From an uncultured Gelidibacter sp. (GTDB lineage: Bacteria; Bacteroidota; Bacteroidia; Flavobacteriales; Flavobacteriaceae), in the NCBI RefSeq assembly GCF_947500795.1, contig NZ_CANMTE010000001.1, positions 186,001 through 250,000 on the forward strand: DNA of 64,000 nucleotides, read 5' to 3'. The position numbers and the translations under genes are program-made. Shown here in pieces: positions 9,164-17,179 of the stretch; position 1 is the first letter of the stretch, and each line of letters opens with the position of its first letter. A model generated the notes under the pieces. The model was given only the letters and a program-made list of their open reading frames with translations. It had not been told where the DNA came from and did no database searches.

Positions 9164-9262
9164 GTGAAATGTGCTGAATTTTAGCGAATTGATAAATACT
9201 TTCTTCGCAGCTTTATTTTTATATCACTACCTTTCTAAGTAAAGGCATAAATAATTAAAACC

Positions 9263-10093
9263 ATGGAAAAAATAATTGTACCAATAGACTTTTCAAAATA
9301 TTCAGAGCATGCCTTGGAAGCTGCTGCTATTTTAGCAAAAAAAAATAATGCGGAAATTTTAGCCTTACATATGCTAGAAATGTCTGACGGACTTTTTTCA
9401 AGTTCTGATGCAGGTCAAAAACCAAAAGTGTTATTTTTTCTGAAACTGGCCGAGCAAAAATTTGAAGAATTCTTAAACAAGGATTATTTAAAAGGCATAA
9501 AGATCACCCCAATTGTAAAACAATTTAAAGTGTTTAGTGAGGTGAGTGAGGTAGGAGAACAACATAATGCTGACCTTATCGTCATGGGATCTCACGGCGT
9601 AAGTGGCTTTACAGAAGTTTTTGTGGGCTCAAATACTGAAAAAGTAGTGCGCCATTCTAAAATTCCGGTATTGGTCATTAAACAAAAGCCGAACAATTTA
9701 AATTTTGAAACGGTGATTTTCGCCTCAAATTTCTCAGAGGAAGCGGTTGGCCCTTATATTAAAGCTCTAAAAATGTTACCTGAGACTTCCAAAATGCAGT
9801 TGTTGTACGTTAATGTTCCTGGTGAAAATTTTAAAAGCACATCAGAAATGGAGCAGCAGGTTGCAAGTTTCTTAAAAAAAGCAGATGGGAATTTAGACCA
9901 ACTGAATACTGTAAATTATGTCTCTGACTACTCCATTGAAAAAGGAATTGTAAATTTCTCCAACCTTGTTGGCGCTGATTTGATCATGATGCCAACGCAT
10001 GGCAGAAAGGGCCTAGCCCACTTTTTTGAAGGTAGTATTTCTGAAGATTTAGTAAACCACGCCAACTTACCTGTAATGACTTTTAAGATTTGA
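9263..10093 (+). CDS. tandem-domain universal stress protein
   Basis: Cytoplasmic UspA-superfamily protein of 276 residues with two USP domains. Domain 1 (about 1-145) starts MEKIIVPIDFSKYSEHALEAA and carries the ATP-binding-type motif GSHGVSGFTEVFVGSNTEKVV. Domain 2 (about 150-276) ends with MPTHGRKGLAHFFEGSISEDL. It sits between hemN and nirK on the same strand. Upstream, TACCTTTC (9228-9235) resembles a -7 box, and a degenerate half-conserved ATAA-N6-TCTT lies at the same 29.5-bp distance as the intact operators of its neighbours. Co-regulation by low oxygen is possible but unproven. The biochemical function is not known. Confidence 0.88.
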   Translation: MEKIIVPIDFSKYSEHALEAAAILAKKNNAEILALHMLEMSDGLFSSSDAGQKPKVLFFLKLAEQKFEEFLNKDYLKGIKITPIVKQFKVFSEVSEVGEQHNADLIVMGSHGVSGFTEVFVGSNTEKVVRHSKIPVLVIKQKPNNLNFETVIFASNFSEEAVGPYIKALKMLPETSKMQLLYVNVPGENFKSTSEMEQQVASFLKKADGNLDQLNTVNYVSDYSIEKGIVNFSNLVGADLIMMPTHGRKGLAHFFEGSISEDLVNHANLPVMTFKI

Positions 10094-10123
10094 AGACAGG
10101 TATAATTACGACTATAAACTATG

Positions 10124-10151
10124 AAAGCTGGACGAGAGTTCAGCTTCTTTC
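10124..10151 (+). terminator. possible weak terminator after the usp gene
   Basis: AGCTGGAC and GTTCAGCT form a near-perfect hairpin with a 4-nt loop 30 bp after the stop, followed by TCTTTC rather than a clean T run. Confidence 0.35.
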
Positions 10152-10164
10152 GCATCTAACTTTA

Positions 10165-10231
10165 TATAGGACTAATTTATCCTATATATGACAACCGTCA
10201 TATTTTTCCTATATTTAAAATTTTAATTTTG
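10165..10231 (+). promoter_or_regulatory. nirK promoter with two operators
   Basis: Two inverted repeats abut. At 10165-10186 is a 22-bp repeat with core AGGACTAATTTATCCT, matching sites near ric and the Rrf2 gene. At 10186-10203 is an 18-bp repeat with core ATGAC-AACC-GTCAT (the Crp/Fnr-type ATGA-N6-TCAT), centred 29.5 bp before the -7 box TAATTTTG (10224-10231). The predicted start is near 10236, putting the second operator at about -41.5 and the first near -60. Both oxygen and nitrogen-oxide signals probably meet here. Confidence 0.7.
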
Positions 10232-10251
10232 ATCACTAAATAATTTATCAC

Positions 10252-11700
10252 ATGAAATCACAAACTCTATTAAAATCAGTGTCGCTGCTGTCCTTACTTT
10301 TAATGTTCAGTTGCTTTAAAGAAAAGAAAACTGAATATGCTTCGGCCGAGGAGATTCCAGTAAGTCGAGAAATGATGGCTGAATTAACAGCACCACCCCA
10401 TGTACCTACGCCAGTAGGGAAACGTAAAGCGAAAAAACTAATCGTTAAAATGGAAATTCTTGAAGAGGAAGGAGAAATTACAGATGGTGTACGTTATGTA
10501 TATTGGACTTTTGGAGGTTCAGTGCCTGGCAGTTTTATCAGAGCTCGTGTAGGAGATGAAATTGAATTCCATTTACAAAATCACCCAGATAATAAATTAC
10601 CACATAATATTGACTTGCATGCCGTAAACGGACCAGGTGGTGGTGCAGAATCTTCTTTTGTTGCTCCAGGCCACGAAAAAGTGTTTTCCTTTAAAGTGTT
10701 AAATCCTGGTTTATACGTGTACCATTGTGCTACAGCTCCTGTAGGGATGCATATTGCTAACGGAATGTATGGCCTAATTTTAATTGAGCCAGAAGGTGGC
10801 TTAGCTCCTGTAGATAAAGAATATTACGTAATGCAAGGTGACTTTTACACAAAAGGTGCCAACGGCGAACGTGGATTGCAACCATTTGACATGCAGAAAG
10901 CAGTAGATGAAAATGCAGATTATGTTGTATTTAATGGCAAAGTTGGGGCTTTAACTGGAGACGGTGCCTTAACTGCTAAAGTTGGAGAAACGGTACGCTT
11001 ATTCGTCGGTAATGGTGGACCTGGGTTGGTATCGTCCTTTCATGTCATCGGGGAGATTTTCGACAAAGTTTATGTTGAAGGTGGCGATTTGGTGAATACC
11101 AATGTCCAAACGACCTTGATTCCTGCTGGAGGCGCTGCCATTGTTGAATTTAGGGTTGAAGTGCCAGGAACATTTATTCTAGTGGATCACTCTATTTTTA
11201 GAGCCTTTAATAAAGGTGCTTTAGGAATGTTGAAAGTGGAAGGAGAAGAAGATAAGAAAATATTTTCTGGAGAGTTGATGGATAATATCTATATCCCTGA
11301 AGGTCCTGGAATCCAAACGATGCCGACTACAGATGAAATTAAAGAATCTGATATTCCAGCAAAATCGTTTGCTGAGCAAATGGAATTTGGAAAACAAATC
11401 TATGGACAAACTTGTATTGCTTGTCACCAATCAGAAGGACAAGGTATCCCAGGTGCATTTCCTCCATTGGCAAAATCAGATTATCTTAATGCTGATGTAG
11501 ACAGAGCGATTAGTGCTGTGCTTCATGGATTAAGTGGCGAAATTACCGTAAATGGTGAAAAATACAACAGTATCATGACCAAGCAAATGATTTCCCAAGA
11601 GGAAGTTGCTAATGTGATGACCTATGTGTATAACAGTTGGGGCAATAACAAAACAGTTGTAACGCCAGCAATGGTTAAAAAAGTAAGTGCTAAAAAATAA
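10252..11700 (+). CDS. nirK: copper nitrite reductase with C-terminal cytochrome c domain
   Basis: Reduces nitrite to NO outside the inner membrane. A lipoprotein-like signal ends at Cys 21. Two cupredoxin domains follow (about 60-340). Type 1 copper ligands are His 118, Cys 159, His 167 and Met 172 ([15 protein letters not shown]); type 2 ligands are His 123, His 158 and His 313. Asp 121 ([11 protein letters not shown]) and His 264 are the catalytic acid/base residues. A cytochrome c domain (about 375-470) with CIACH at 388-392 is fused to the end and probably delivers electrons. The short type 1 loop (Cys to His 8 residues) is that of the non-proteobacterial NirK class. It heads nirK-nirV-sco-porin. 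No NO or N2O reductase gene of standard type is in the window. Confidence 0.95.
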   Translation: MKSQTLLKSVSLLSLLLMFSCFKEKKTEYASAEEIPVSREMMAELTAPPHVPTPVGKRKAKKLIVKMEILEEEGEITDGVRYVYWTFGGSVPGSFIRARVGDEIEFHLQNHPDNKLPHNIDLHAVNGPGGGAESSFVAPGHEKVFSFKVLNPGLYVYHCATAPVGMHIANGMYGLILIEPEGGLAPVDKEYYVMQGDFYTKGANGERGLQPFDMQKAVDENADYVVFNGKVGALTGDGALTAKVGETVRLFVGNGGPGLVSSFHVIGEIFDKVYVEGGDLVNTNVQTTLIPAGGAAIVEFRVEVPGTFILVDHSIFRAFNKGALGMLKVEGEEDKKIFSGELMDNIYIPEGPGIQTMPTTDEIKESDIPAKSFAEQMEFGKQIYGQTCIACHQSEGQGIPGAFPPLAKSDYLNADVDRAISAVLHGLSGEITVNGEKYNSIMTKQMISQEEVANVMTYVYNSWGNNKTVVTPAMVKKVSAKK

Positions 11701-11749
11701 TTAGTTCTCTACGATCAATTCTATAATAAAACTCTTTAAAACTGTAATC

Positions 11750-12529
11750 ATGCGTACCAAAATCTTCAGATTGTCTTTTGTTCTAATGTTTGTGCAACTG
11801 TTTAGTTACGGACAATCTGAAGGTATGGCGCGTATTGAAGGCGCACGTTATATCCCTTTATATGGAAGGGATTCGACGGTAGTTGCTGTTAATGATTTCG
11901 ATTTGGATGTGTACCCTGTAACCAATAAGGAATATCTCGATTTTGTAAAGAATTTTCCTAAATGGCAAAAATCGAAAGCCAAAAAAATATTTGCAGATGG
12001 CTCGTATCTCAGAAATTGGAAAAATGACTTAGAACTAAATGACGGTGCCTTGCCTAATAGTCCCGTAACTTACGTTAGCTGGTTTGCGGCAAAAGCATAT
12101 TGTGCTAGTCAAGGCAAACGTTTGCCAACGATGGATGAATGGGAATACGCCGCAATGGCTGATGAAAAGCTGAAGGATGCCAGAATCAAAAAATCCTACA
12201 ATGAACAAATCTTATCGTGGTACGAAGCTCCGCGTTCTAATGAAAATGTCATCGGACAACATCCAAAAAACTATTGGGGAGTTCACGATTTACACGGACT
12301 GGTTTGGGAATGGACCTCAGATTTTAACTCCGTTTTACTATCTGGAGAATCGCGAAAAGATAATGAGAAAGATAACAATCTCTTCTGTGGAAGCGCCTCG
12401 TTGGGTGCAACAGATTTGATGAATTACGCGGCTTTTATGCGCTATGCTTTTAGAGGAAGCGTTAAGGCAAATTATGCTATTAAAAATCTGGGATTCAGAT
12501 GTGCAAAAGACGTTGAAAACATAAAATAA
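11750..12529 (+). CDS. nirV: NirV-like formylglycine-generating-enzyme (SUMF1) family protein
   Basis: A 259-residue exported protein (signal peptide about 1-21, ending SYGQS) with the SUMF1/FGE-sulfatase fold. Recognisable blocks are DLDVYPVTNKEYLDFVK, YVSWFAAKAYCASQGKRLP, MDEWEYAA, GVHDLHGLVWEWTSD and the closing GFRCAK. In other nitrite reducers a SUMF1-family gene called nirV directly follows nirK, and the same order is seen here. The role is not established; maturation of NirK or its copper centre is a common suggestion. The true FGE active-site Cys pair is not evident, so sulfatase activation is unlikely. It ends 2 bp before the sco ATG. Confidence 0.85.
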   Translation: MRTKIFRLSFVLMFVQLFSYGQSEGMARIEGARYIPLYGRDSTVVAVNDFDLDVYPVTNKEYLDFVKNFPKWQKSKAKKIFADGSYLRNWKNDLELNDGALPNSPVTYVSWFAAKAYCASQGKRLPTMDEWEYAAMADEKLKDARIKKSYNEQILSWYEAPRSNENVIGQHPKNYWGVHDLHGLVWEWTSDFNSVLLSGESRKDNEKDNNLFCGSASLGATDLMNYAAFMRYAFRGSVKANYAIKNLGFRCAKDVENIK

Positions 12530-12531
12530 AC

Positions 12532-13239
12532 ATGAAAAATACGTTACTAATATTATGTAGCATTCTTTTTATCGGATTGACCTCTTGTAAAAACGAATCG
12601 GCTAAAACTTCAGATGCTATTGCTTATTACTGTCCAATGGAATGTGAAGGAGACAAAACCTATGATGAACCTGGCAGTTGTCCAGTTTGTAATATGGATT
12701 TGGTACGCGTTGAAGCGGATACAGAGACTTCCTCCGATGAGATTTCAGAAACTTCAATCTTCAATCTCACCTCCACATGGACCAACCAAAATGGCGAAGA
12801 CCTTCAATTGGAAGATTTAAAAGGCGATGTTTTGGTAATGGTCATGGTGTATACCTCGTGTAAGGCAGCTTGCCCAAGATTGGTGGCGGATATGCGTAAC
12901 ATTGAAGGACGATTACCTAAAGATGCCAAAAACAATTTAAAGATGGTTTTTGTAAGTATTGATCCAAACACGGATACGCCAGAACGTTTAAAGGCGTTTG
13001 CAGAAGAAAATGTAATGGATAAAGAACCGTGGTTATTCTTAAGATCTTCCGTAGATAATACACGAGAGTTTGCGGCTGTATTGGCTGTAAATTATATGAA
13101 AATTTCGCCTATCGATTTTTCGCATTCTAATATCATCAGTGTATTTAATAAACAAGGTGAATTGGTGTATCAGCAAGAAGGACTCGGTGTTAATTCTGAT
13201 GCAACCGTGCAGCATATTAAAGACGCTATGGCAAACTAA
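12532..13239 (+). CDS. Sco/SenC copper chaperone with heavy-metal-binding domain
   Basis: Lipoprotein (signal ending LTSC, residue 19) of 235 residues with two parts. Residues about 28-60 form a heavy-metal-binding domain of the YYCPMECEGDKTYDEPG type with a following CPVCNMDL. Residues about 75-235 are a thioredoxin-like Sco domain with the copper motif CKAAC and the distal His in DFSHSN. Sco proteins carry copper to oxidases and, in denitrifiers, are thought to supply nitrite or N2O reductase. Its place 2 bp after nirV makes copper delivery to NirK the likely job. A role in Cu-A assembly is less likely, because the cbb3 oxidase here has no Cu-A. Confidence 0.88.
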   Translation: MKNTLLILCSILFIGLTSCKNESAKTSDAIAYYCPMECEGDKTYDEPGSCPVCNMDLVRVEADTETSSDEISETSIFNLTSTWTNQNGEDLQLEDLKGDVLVMVMVYTSCKAACPRLVADMRNIEGRLPKDAKNNLKMVFVSIDPNTDTPERLKAFAEENVMDKEPWLFLRSSVDNTREFAAVLAVNYMKISPIDFSHSNIISVFNKQGELVYQQEGLGVNSDATVQHIKDAMAN

Positions 13240-13276
13240 TACGTTTGCTCAACCTTGGTAATCTAATTCCAGAATC

Positions 13277-14530
13277 ATGAAAAAACTAGTCATTTTAGCA
13301 TGCCTCGGCATGTTGAGCCTCACTACCTATGCCCAAGAATTTGGGATCGATTTACAGTTAAGGCCGCGTGTTGAGTATCGTCATGGCTACAAAACCTTGA
13401 TTCCTGATGCTATTGATGCTGCGACATTTGTGTCCCAACGATCTCGGCTTAATCTGAAGTATGGCAGTACAAAACTCAATGCTTACATATCCTTGCAAAA
13501 TGTAAGAGTTTGGGGCGATGTAAGCACTTTATCTGCGACAGATGCTAACGGTACAGCCATTCATGAAGCATGGGCGTCACTTAAATTAGATTCGGTTTTG
13601 AGCTTTAAAATGGGGCGTCAGGAAATAATTTATGACGATTCTAGAATTTTCGGCAATGTCGATTGGGCGCAAACGGGCAGAAGCCACGACGCTTTTATTG
13701 CTACTTACCAGCCCAACACAAAAAATCGATTAGATCTTGGAATCGCTCTGAATGAAGAAGATGAAACGCTTTTTAAAACGGATTATAATGTCAATAATTA
13801 CAAGGCTTTTCAATATGTGTGGTATCATACAAACTTTGATAATTTGAATTTAAGTTTGTTGGCACTAAATACAGGGTTTACATTTGATAACGATGGCAAC
13901 CAGGAAGTCGATTACAACCAAACTTTTGGTGCGTATGTCACTTTCAGGAAAAACGTGTTCAAAGCAGATGCTTCAGCCTATTATCAAACGGGGAAAATTG
14001 CGAATCGTGACTTAAGTGCTTTTAATTTATCTGGGAATTTACACGTTCAAGCAACTTCAAATTTAAATATTGGTATTGGTGCTGAATATGTATCGGGTAC
14101 GGATATGAACAGTACAGATTCCGATATAAAATCGTTCAACCCGCTATTTGGGACCAATCATAAATTTAACGGTTGGATGGATTATTTTTATGTAGGCAAC
14201 CATATCAATTCTGTGGGTTTGGTGGATATCAATCTACCCGTAAAATATCAACAGGATAAATGGACACTTCAATTGATCCCACACCTTTTTTCATCTGCGG
14301 CAACGGTTGTAGATCTTATGGGCAATGAACAGGATGCTTATTTAGGCACCGAAATTGATTTCTCATTGGGCTATAAAATCGCTGATGCTATCGATTTTCA
14401 ATTAGGATATTCACATATGTTCGCTTCCGACACGATGCAATTGCTGAAAGGCGGTAATAACGACAACACGAATAATTGGGCTTGGGCCATGTTTGTTTTC
14501 AAACCAAATTTATTTACGCATTCCAAATAA
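13277..14530 (+). CDS. outer-membrane porin, alginate-export-like family
   Basis: A 417-residue exported beta-barrel (signal peptide about 1-19, ending TYAQE). The segments LQLRPRVEYRHGY, FVSQRSRLNLKYG, LDSVLSFKMGRQEIIYDDSR and RSHDAFIATY match the alginate-export (AlgE-like) family, and the last residues alternate polar and aromatic like a final strand. It closes the nirK cluster (38 bp after sco), so passage of nitrite or another small anion is an inference from context. Substrate is unknown; alginate itself is unlikely given the neighbours. The stop lies only 12 bp from the stop of the convergent hemerythrin gene, with no clear terminator between. Confidence 0.82.
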   Translation: MKKLVILACLGMLSLTTYAQEFGIDLQLRPRVEYRHGYKTLIPDAIDAATFVSQRSRLNLKYGSTKLNAYISLQNVRVWGDVSTLSATDANGTAIHEAWASLKLDSVLSFKMGRQEIIYDDSRIFGNVDWAQTGRSHDAFIATYQPNTKNRLDLGIALNEEDETLFKTDYNVNNYKAFQYVWYHTNFDNLNLSLLALNTGFTFDNDGNQEVDYNQTFGAYVTFRKNVFKADASAYYQTGKIANRDLSAFNLSGNLHVQATSNLNIGIGAEYVSGTDMNSTDSDIKSFNPLFGTNHKFNGWMDYFYVGNHINSVGLVDINLPVKYQQDKWTLQLIPHLFSSAATVVDLMGNEQDAYLGTEIDFSLGYKIADAIDFQLGYSHMFASDTMQLLKGGNNDNTNNWAWAMFVFKPNLFTHSK

Positions 14531-14542
14531 CAGTTCGGTTAG

Positions 14543-15004
14543 CTAGCGCCAAAACTCGTCTTCCACATTATCCACAAAGGCTTCTTCGTAATGAATTTCC
14601 GCTATGAGGGCCAACTGATCTTCAGTTGCTGTTTTTTGAATTTCCGGAAACAAAATGCGTTCTTCAAAACGGATATGCTGTTCTAATTCTTCCTCAATTT
14701 TATGAAGGTTTTTAACGGCATCATCGTCATTGGTAAATAAACGTTTTAAACGTCTATGTTCAGCTAAAGCGCGCTTGACCAATTCGTGGTCTTTGTTTAA
14801 GATGGTGAAGATATGCGTCTCTTCCAATTCGAAGTGGGGAATCAAATGGTTTTCAAAAAACCAATCAGCATACTTTTTAATGCGATCAGTTTCAATATGT
14901 TTACTGAAACCGTTTCTAATTTTCCAAGATAATAATAATCCATGGTGATGCTCTCTGCTTAAAGGTTGCAATGCTTTATGTCGTTTTAATGGTTTTGGTG
15001 TCAT
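14543..15004 (-). CDS. hemerythrin-like (HHE) domain protein
   Basis: A 153-residue cytoplasmic four-helix protein expected to bind a di-iron centre. Candidate ligands lie in EHHHGLLLSWKIR (His), ENHLIPHFELEETHIF (His, Glu, Glu), AEHRRLKRLF (His) and QHIRFEERILFPEIQ (His, Glu, Glu), which is the HHE pattern. Small proteins of this family bind O2 or NO. It is translated from within the last 29 bp of the upstream membrane-protein gene, so the two are one unit. With ric nearby, a role in NO or oxygen sensing or scavenging is reasonable but inferred. Confidence 0.85.
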   Translation of the reverse strand: MTPKPLKRHKALQPLSREHHHGLLLSWKIRNGFSKHIETDRIKKYADWFFENHLIPHFELEETHIFTILNKDHELVKRALAEHRRLKRLFTNDDDAVKNLHKIEEELEQHIRFEERILFPEIQKTATEDQLALIAEIHYEEAFVDNVEDEFWR

Positions 15005-16181
15005 AATTTCTGAGATTTAAGATGAACATTAAGATGCCTACAGGCAATAAGATGCTGCATAACAGCAGAATTAGGTAATAATGTGGCAACATTCCCAAGT
15101 CTAAAAAATAATAGATTCCTTGAAGCATGAGTAATACTTCTGTGGAAACGAAGCCTAATATAAAGGTGTAAATTCCAAAGTTAAGGCTTATGCTAGTATC
15201 GCTTTTTGGAAATTTCTGTACTAAAACCGCAAACAAAAATCCGCTAATAACGCCCAACATCATTAAATGAATAAACCCGATGACGAAGTTACGGTATTGG
15301 TACGCCATTTCAGCAACTTGTGGGATAAGGGATGCTGTTTGCAGTATAATTTTCAGGATAAAAGAGAGTAGCGCCAAACCATAGAGCGCTTTCGTCGGTT
15401 TGGAAATGCGCGTCCAAAATTCAGTCCAATGTGGTTTTAAAAATAGCAGGAAATAATATCCTGAAAGTAGTTGTAACATAACACCTAATCCGTTTATGAT
15501 CAGCCAAATTGGGTGGTAGGCAAACCAACTTATTGGCAAGGCGAAGGTTAAGATGGTGGCAGTTATAAGGGTGTTAAAAAATCGTTTAAAGAGTCTTGTG
15601 TCACCTAAGTTGAATTGATTCACAAACACCGCCAATACGGCCAACATAAACCAGCCATTAAACTGAAAATGTAAGAAGAATTGAATGGCGATTTGATAAA
15701 ATGCGGAGGCTTGACCCAAGGTTACAACTGCGGGACCCAGGCACCAAACGCCTATGGTACTCAAAACCATGAACATCAAAGACGATTTCAGTAAGTAGCG
15801 CACAGGCATCGAGGTCACTTTATGGTGTTTCCAGGCTAACCTCACAAAATAGTAGCTACAGAAAATATGCAAACATGAGAACGTTATGGAAATTGCAGCA
15901 TAACCGGTGAATGGAAAGCAGACCATCATTCCGATTACCGCAATTTGGGTTGCCCAAAACAAGCGTTTGTAAATGGGTTTTTTGTCCGGAATAAAATAGT
16001 GAACAATGAGAAGGTAGAGCATTAAATACACCCAACCAAGCATCGCCACGTGCGAATGTGCATGTGTGAGATACCTGAAATTAATCGGTAATGGTTGCAC
16101 AAATTGGTAGCGCAATAGCAAACCCATGAGAGCGGCAATCAAAAAATTGATTAAGCATACAGCAATAAGTTTTTTCTGCAT
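14976..16181 (-). CDS. heme-copper-oxidase-like (cbb3/NorB-like) membrane protein, function unproven
   Basis: A 401-residue inner-membrane protein with about 12 hydrophobic helices. Three places match CcoN helices from the same window. Helix II is HAHSHVAMLGWVYL (cf. LHTNAVIFAFVG). A helix VI-like segment FLHFQFNGWFML corresponds to WYGHNAVAFFL, the first Cu-B His. A helix X-like segment FIHLMMLGVISGF corresponds to AHVHVGALAWNGF. The Cu-B His pair GPHHLL is replaced by a single His (FAYHPIW). The haem/copper set is therefore incomplete. It overlaps the hemerythrin gene and lies next to ric, suggesting work with NO or oxygen. NnrS-like proteins are an alternative family. Confidence 0.6.
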   Translation of the reverse strand: MQKKLIAVCLINFLIAALMGLLLRYQFVQPLPINFRYLTHAHSHVAMLGWVYLMLYLLIVHYFIPDKKPIYKRLFWATQIAVIGMMVCFPFTGYAAISITFSCLHIFCSYYFVRLAWKHHKVTSMPVRYLLKSSLMFMVLSTIGVWCLGPAVVTLGQASAFYQIAIQFFLHFQFNGWFMLAVLAVFVNQFNLGDTRLFKRFFNTLITATILTFALPISWFAYHPIWLIINGLGVMLQLLSGYYFLLFLKPHWTEFWTRISKPTKALYGLALLSFILKIILQTASLIPQVAEMAYQYRNFVIGFIHLMMLGVISGFLFAVLVQKFPKSDTSISLNFGIYTFILGFVSTEVLLMLQGIYYFLDLGMLPHYYLILLLCSILLPVGILMFILNLRNYDTKTIKTT

Positions 16182-16231
16182 TTAAAAGAGATACGGTTGT
16201 TGAAAGTTACGACTATTAGAAAGATAAAAAA

Positions 16232-16320
16232 CACTTCTTTTCGTCATTCATAGTGCTGATATTCAATTCCCCTCAAAGAAATAAACAAAATCACAGTAAA
16301 TTGAAATTAGAAAAGAAGTG
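16232..16320. repeat. 11-bp inverted repeat with 67-nt spacer before the oxidase-like gene
   Basis: CACTTCTTTTC (16232-16242) is the exact reverse complement of GAAAAGAAGTG (16310-16320). It spans the gap between ric and the oxidase-like gene. It could be a split operator or an RNA stem. No Rrf2-type or Crp/Fnr-type site was found in this gap. Confidence 0.5.
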
Positions 16321-16348
16321 CTACCTCAACAATTAAAATCAAACATAT

Positions 16349-17080
16349 TTATTTTAAGGATGCCTCCAGTTTTATAGCCTCTGGAAACAAGATGTTATTT
16401 TCTAGATGGATATGTAAATGCAAATCCTTTTCAAATTCTTCTAACATCGCAAAGGTTACTTTATAAGTGTTGCATGCATCAGCCGGTGGTGTGTAATTAT
16501 CAGTCAATTCTGCAATTTTTCTGAAACGTTCACCTTCAGCTTCATGCTCATCTTTCATCATGGCAATGGGGCTTTCAACCGTATTAAATTGTGGCGATTC
16601 AACATTGAGGCCTTCCATTTTTGCTTTAACCATACGTTTGATAAAAGGGAAGAGGATCAACTCTTCTTTTTTCATATGTGAAGCCAATTCTTTTGTTGAG
16701 CCAATAAATAATGCGGTTATTTCAAGAAGTTCAGGATGGTTGTGTCCATGGACTTTACAGAGTTTGTCTAAAAACTGACGCACTATTGGCGATTTTTCCT
16801 CAACATAACGGTGGTGTTTTTTCTCAATATAATCTGCCAATAAATCTAAAGGCCATGATTTGTAATCAATTGATTGCTGGTTGTTTGAAGATTGCGCAGC
16901 TTCTAATTTTGATAACAATTCATCTACCTCGATCTTGTTTTTTGTGCAAACTTCTTCAATGGTGCGATCTCCCTTACAGCAAAAATCGATGCCATAGTTA
17001 GAAAATACAGCGGCAGTTCTAAAATCTTCAGCCACAAATTGGCCGATTTGTTTTTGTGAATCTTTATGTAGTGTTTCCAT
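16349..17080 (-). CDS. ric: iron-sulfur cluster repair di-iron protein (Ric/ScdA/YtfE)
   Basis: Cytoplasmic protein that helps restore Fe-S clusters damaged by NO or oxidants. Residues about 1-55 are the ScdA N-terminal domain with the paired Cys in NYGIDFCCKGDRTIEEVC. The remaining ~185 residues are a hemerythrin-like di-iron bundle with ligands in KKHHRYVEEKSP, HMKKEELILFPF, KDEHEAEGERF and HIHLENNILFPEA. The 243-residue length is standard. A GGATAA-AA-TTATCC operator lies about 66-79 bp upstream of the ATG, the same motif as before the adjacent Rrf2 gene, so repression by that regulator with release by NO is likely. This parallels NsrR control of ytfE in E. coli. Confidence 0.94.
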   Translation of the reverse strand: METLHKDSQKQIGQFVAEDFRTAAVFSNYGIDFCCKGDRTIEEVCTKNKIEVDELLSKLEAAQSSNNQQSIDYKSWPLDLLADYIEKKHHRYVEEKSPIVRQFLDKLCKVHGHNHPELLEITALFIGSTKELASHMKKEELILFPFIKRMVKAKMEGLNVESPQFNTVESPIAMMKDEHEAEGERFRKIAELTDNYTPPADACNTYKVTFAMLEEFEKDLHLHIHLENNILFPEAIKLEASLK

Positions 17081-17145
17081 AAATTTAGCCCAATCCTGAA
17101 AATCAAGGATTTTTTCTGGGTGTTTTAAATTAGACTTGTTAATTC

Positions 17146-17159
17146 GGATAAAATTATCC
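17146..17159 (-). promoter_or_regulatory. Rrf2-type operator before ric
   Basis: GGATAA-AA-TTATCC is a perfect inverted repeat with 6-bp arms, lying between the ric start and the Rrf2 gene stop. It matches GGACAAATTTATCC (17661-17674) and GGACTAATTTATCC in the nirK promoter. Confidence 0.65.
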
Positions 17160-17179
17160 TATTTATATTCAAATTTTTT

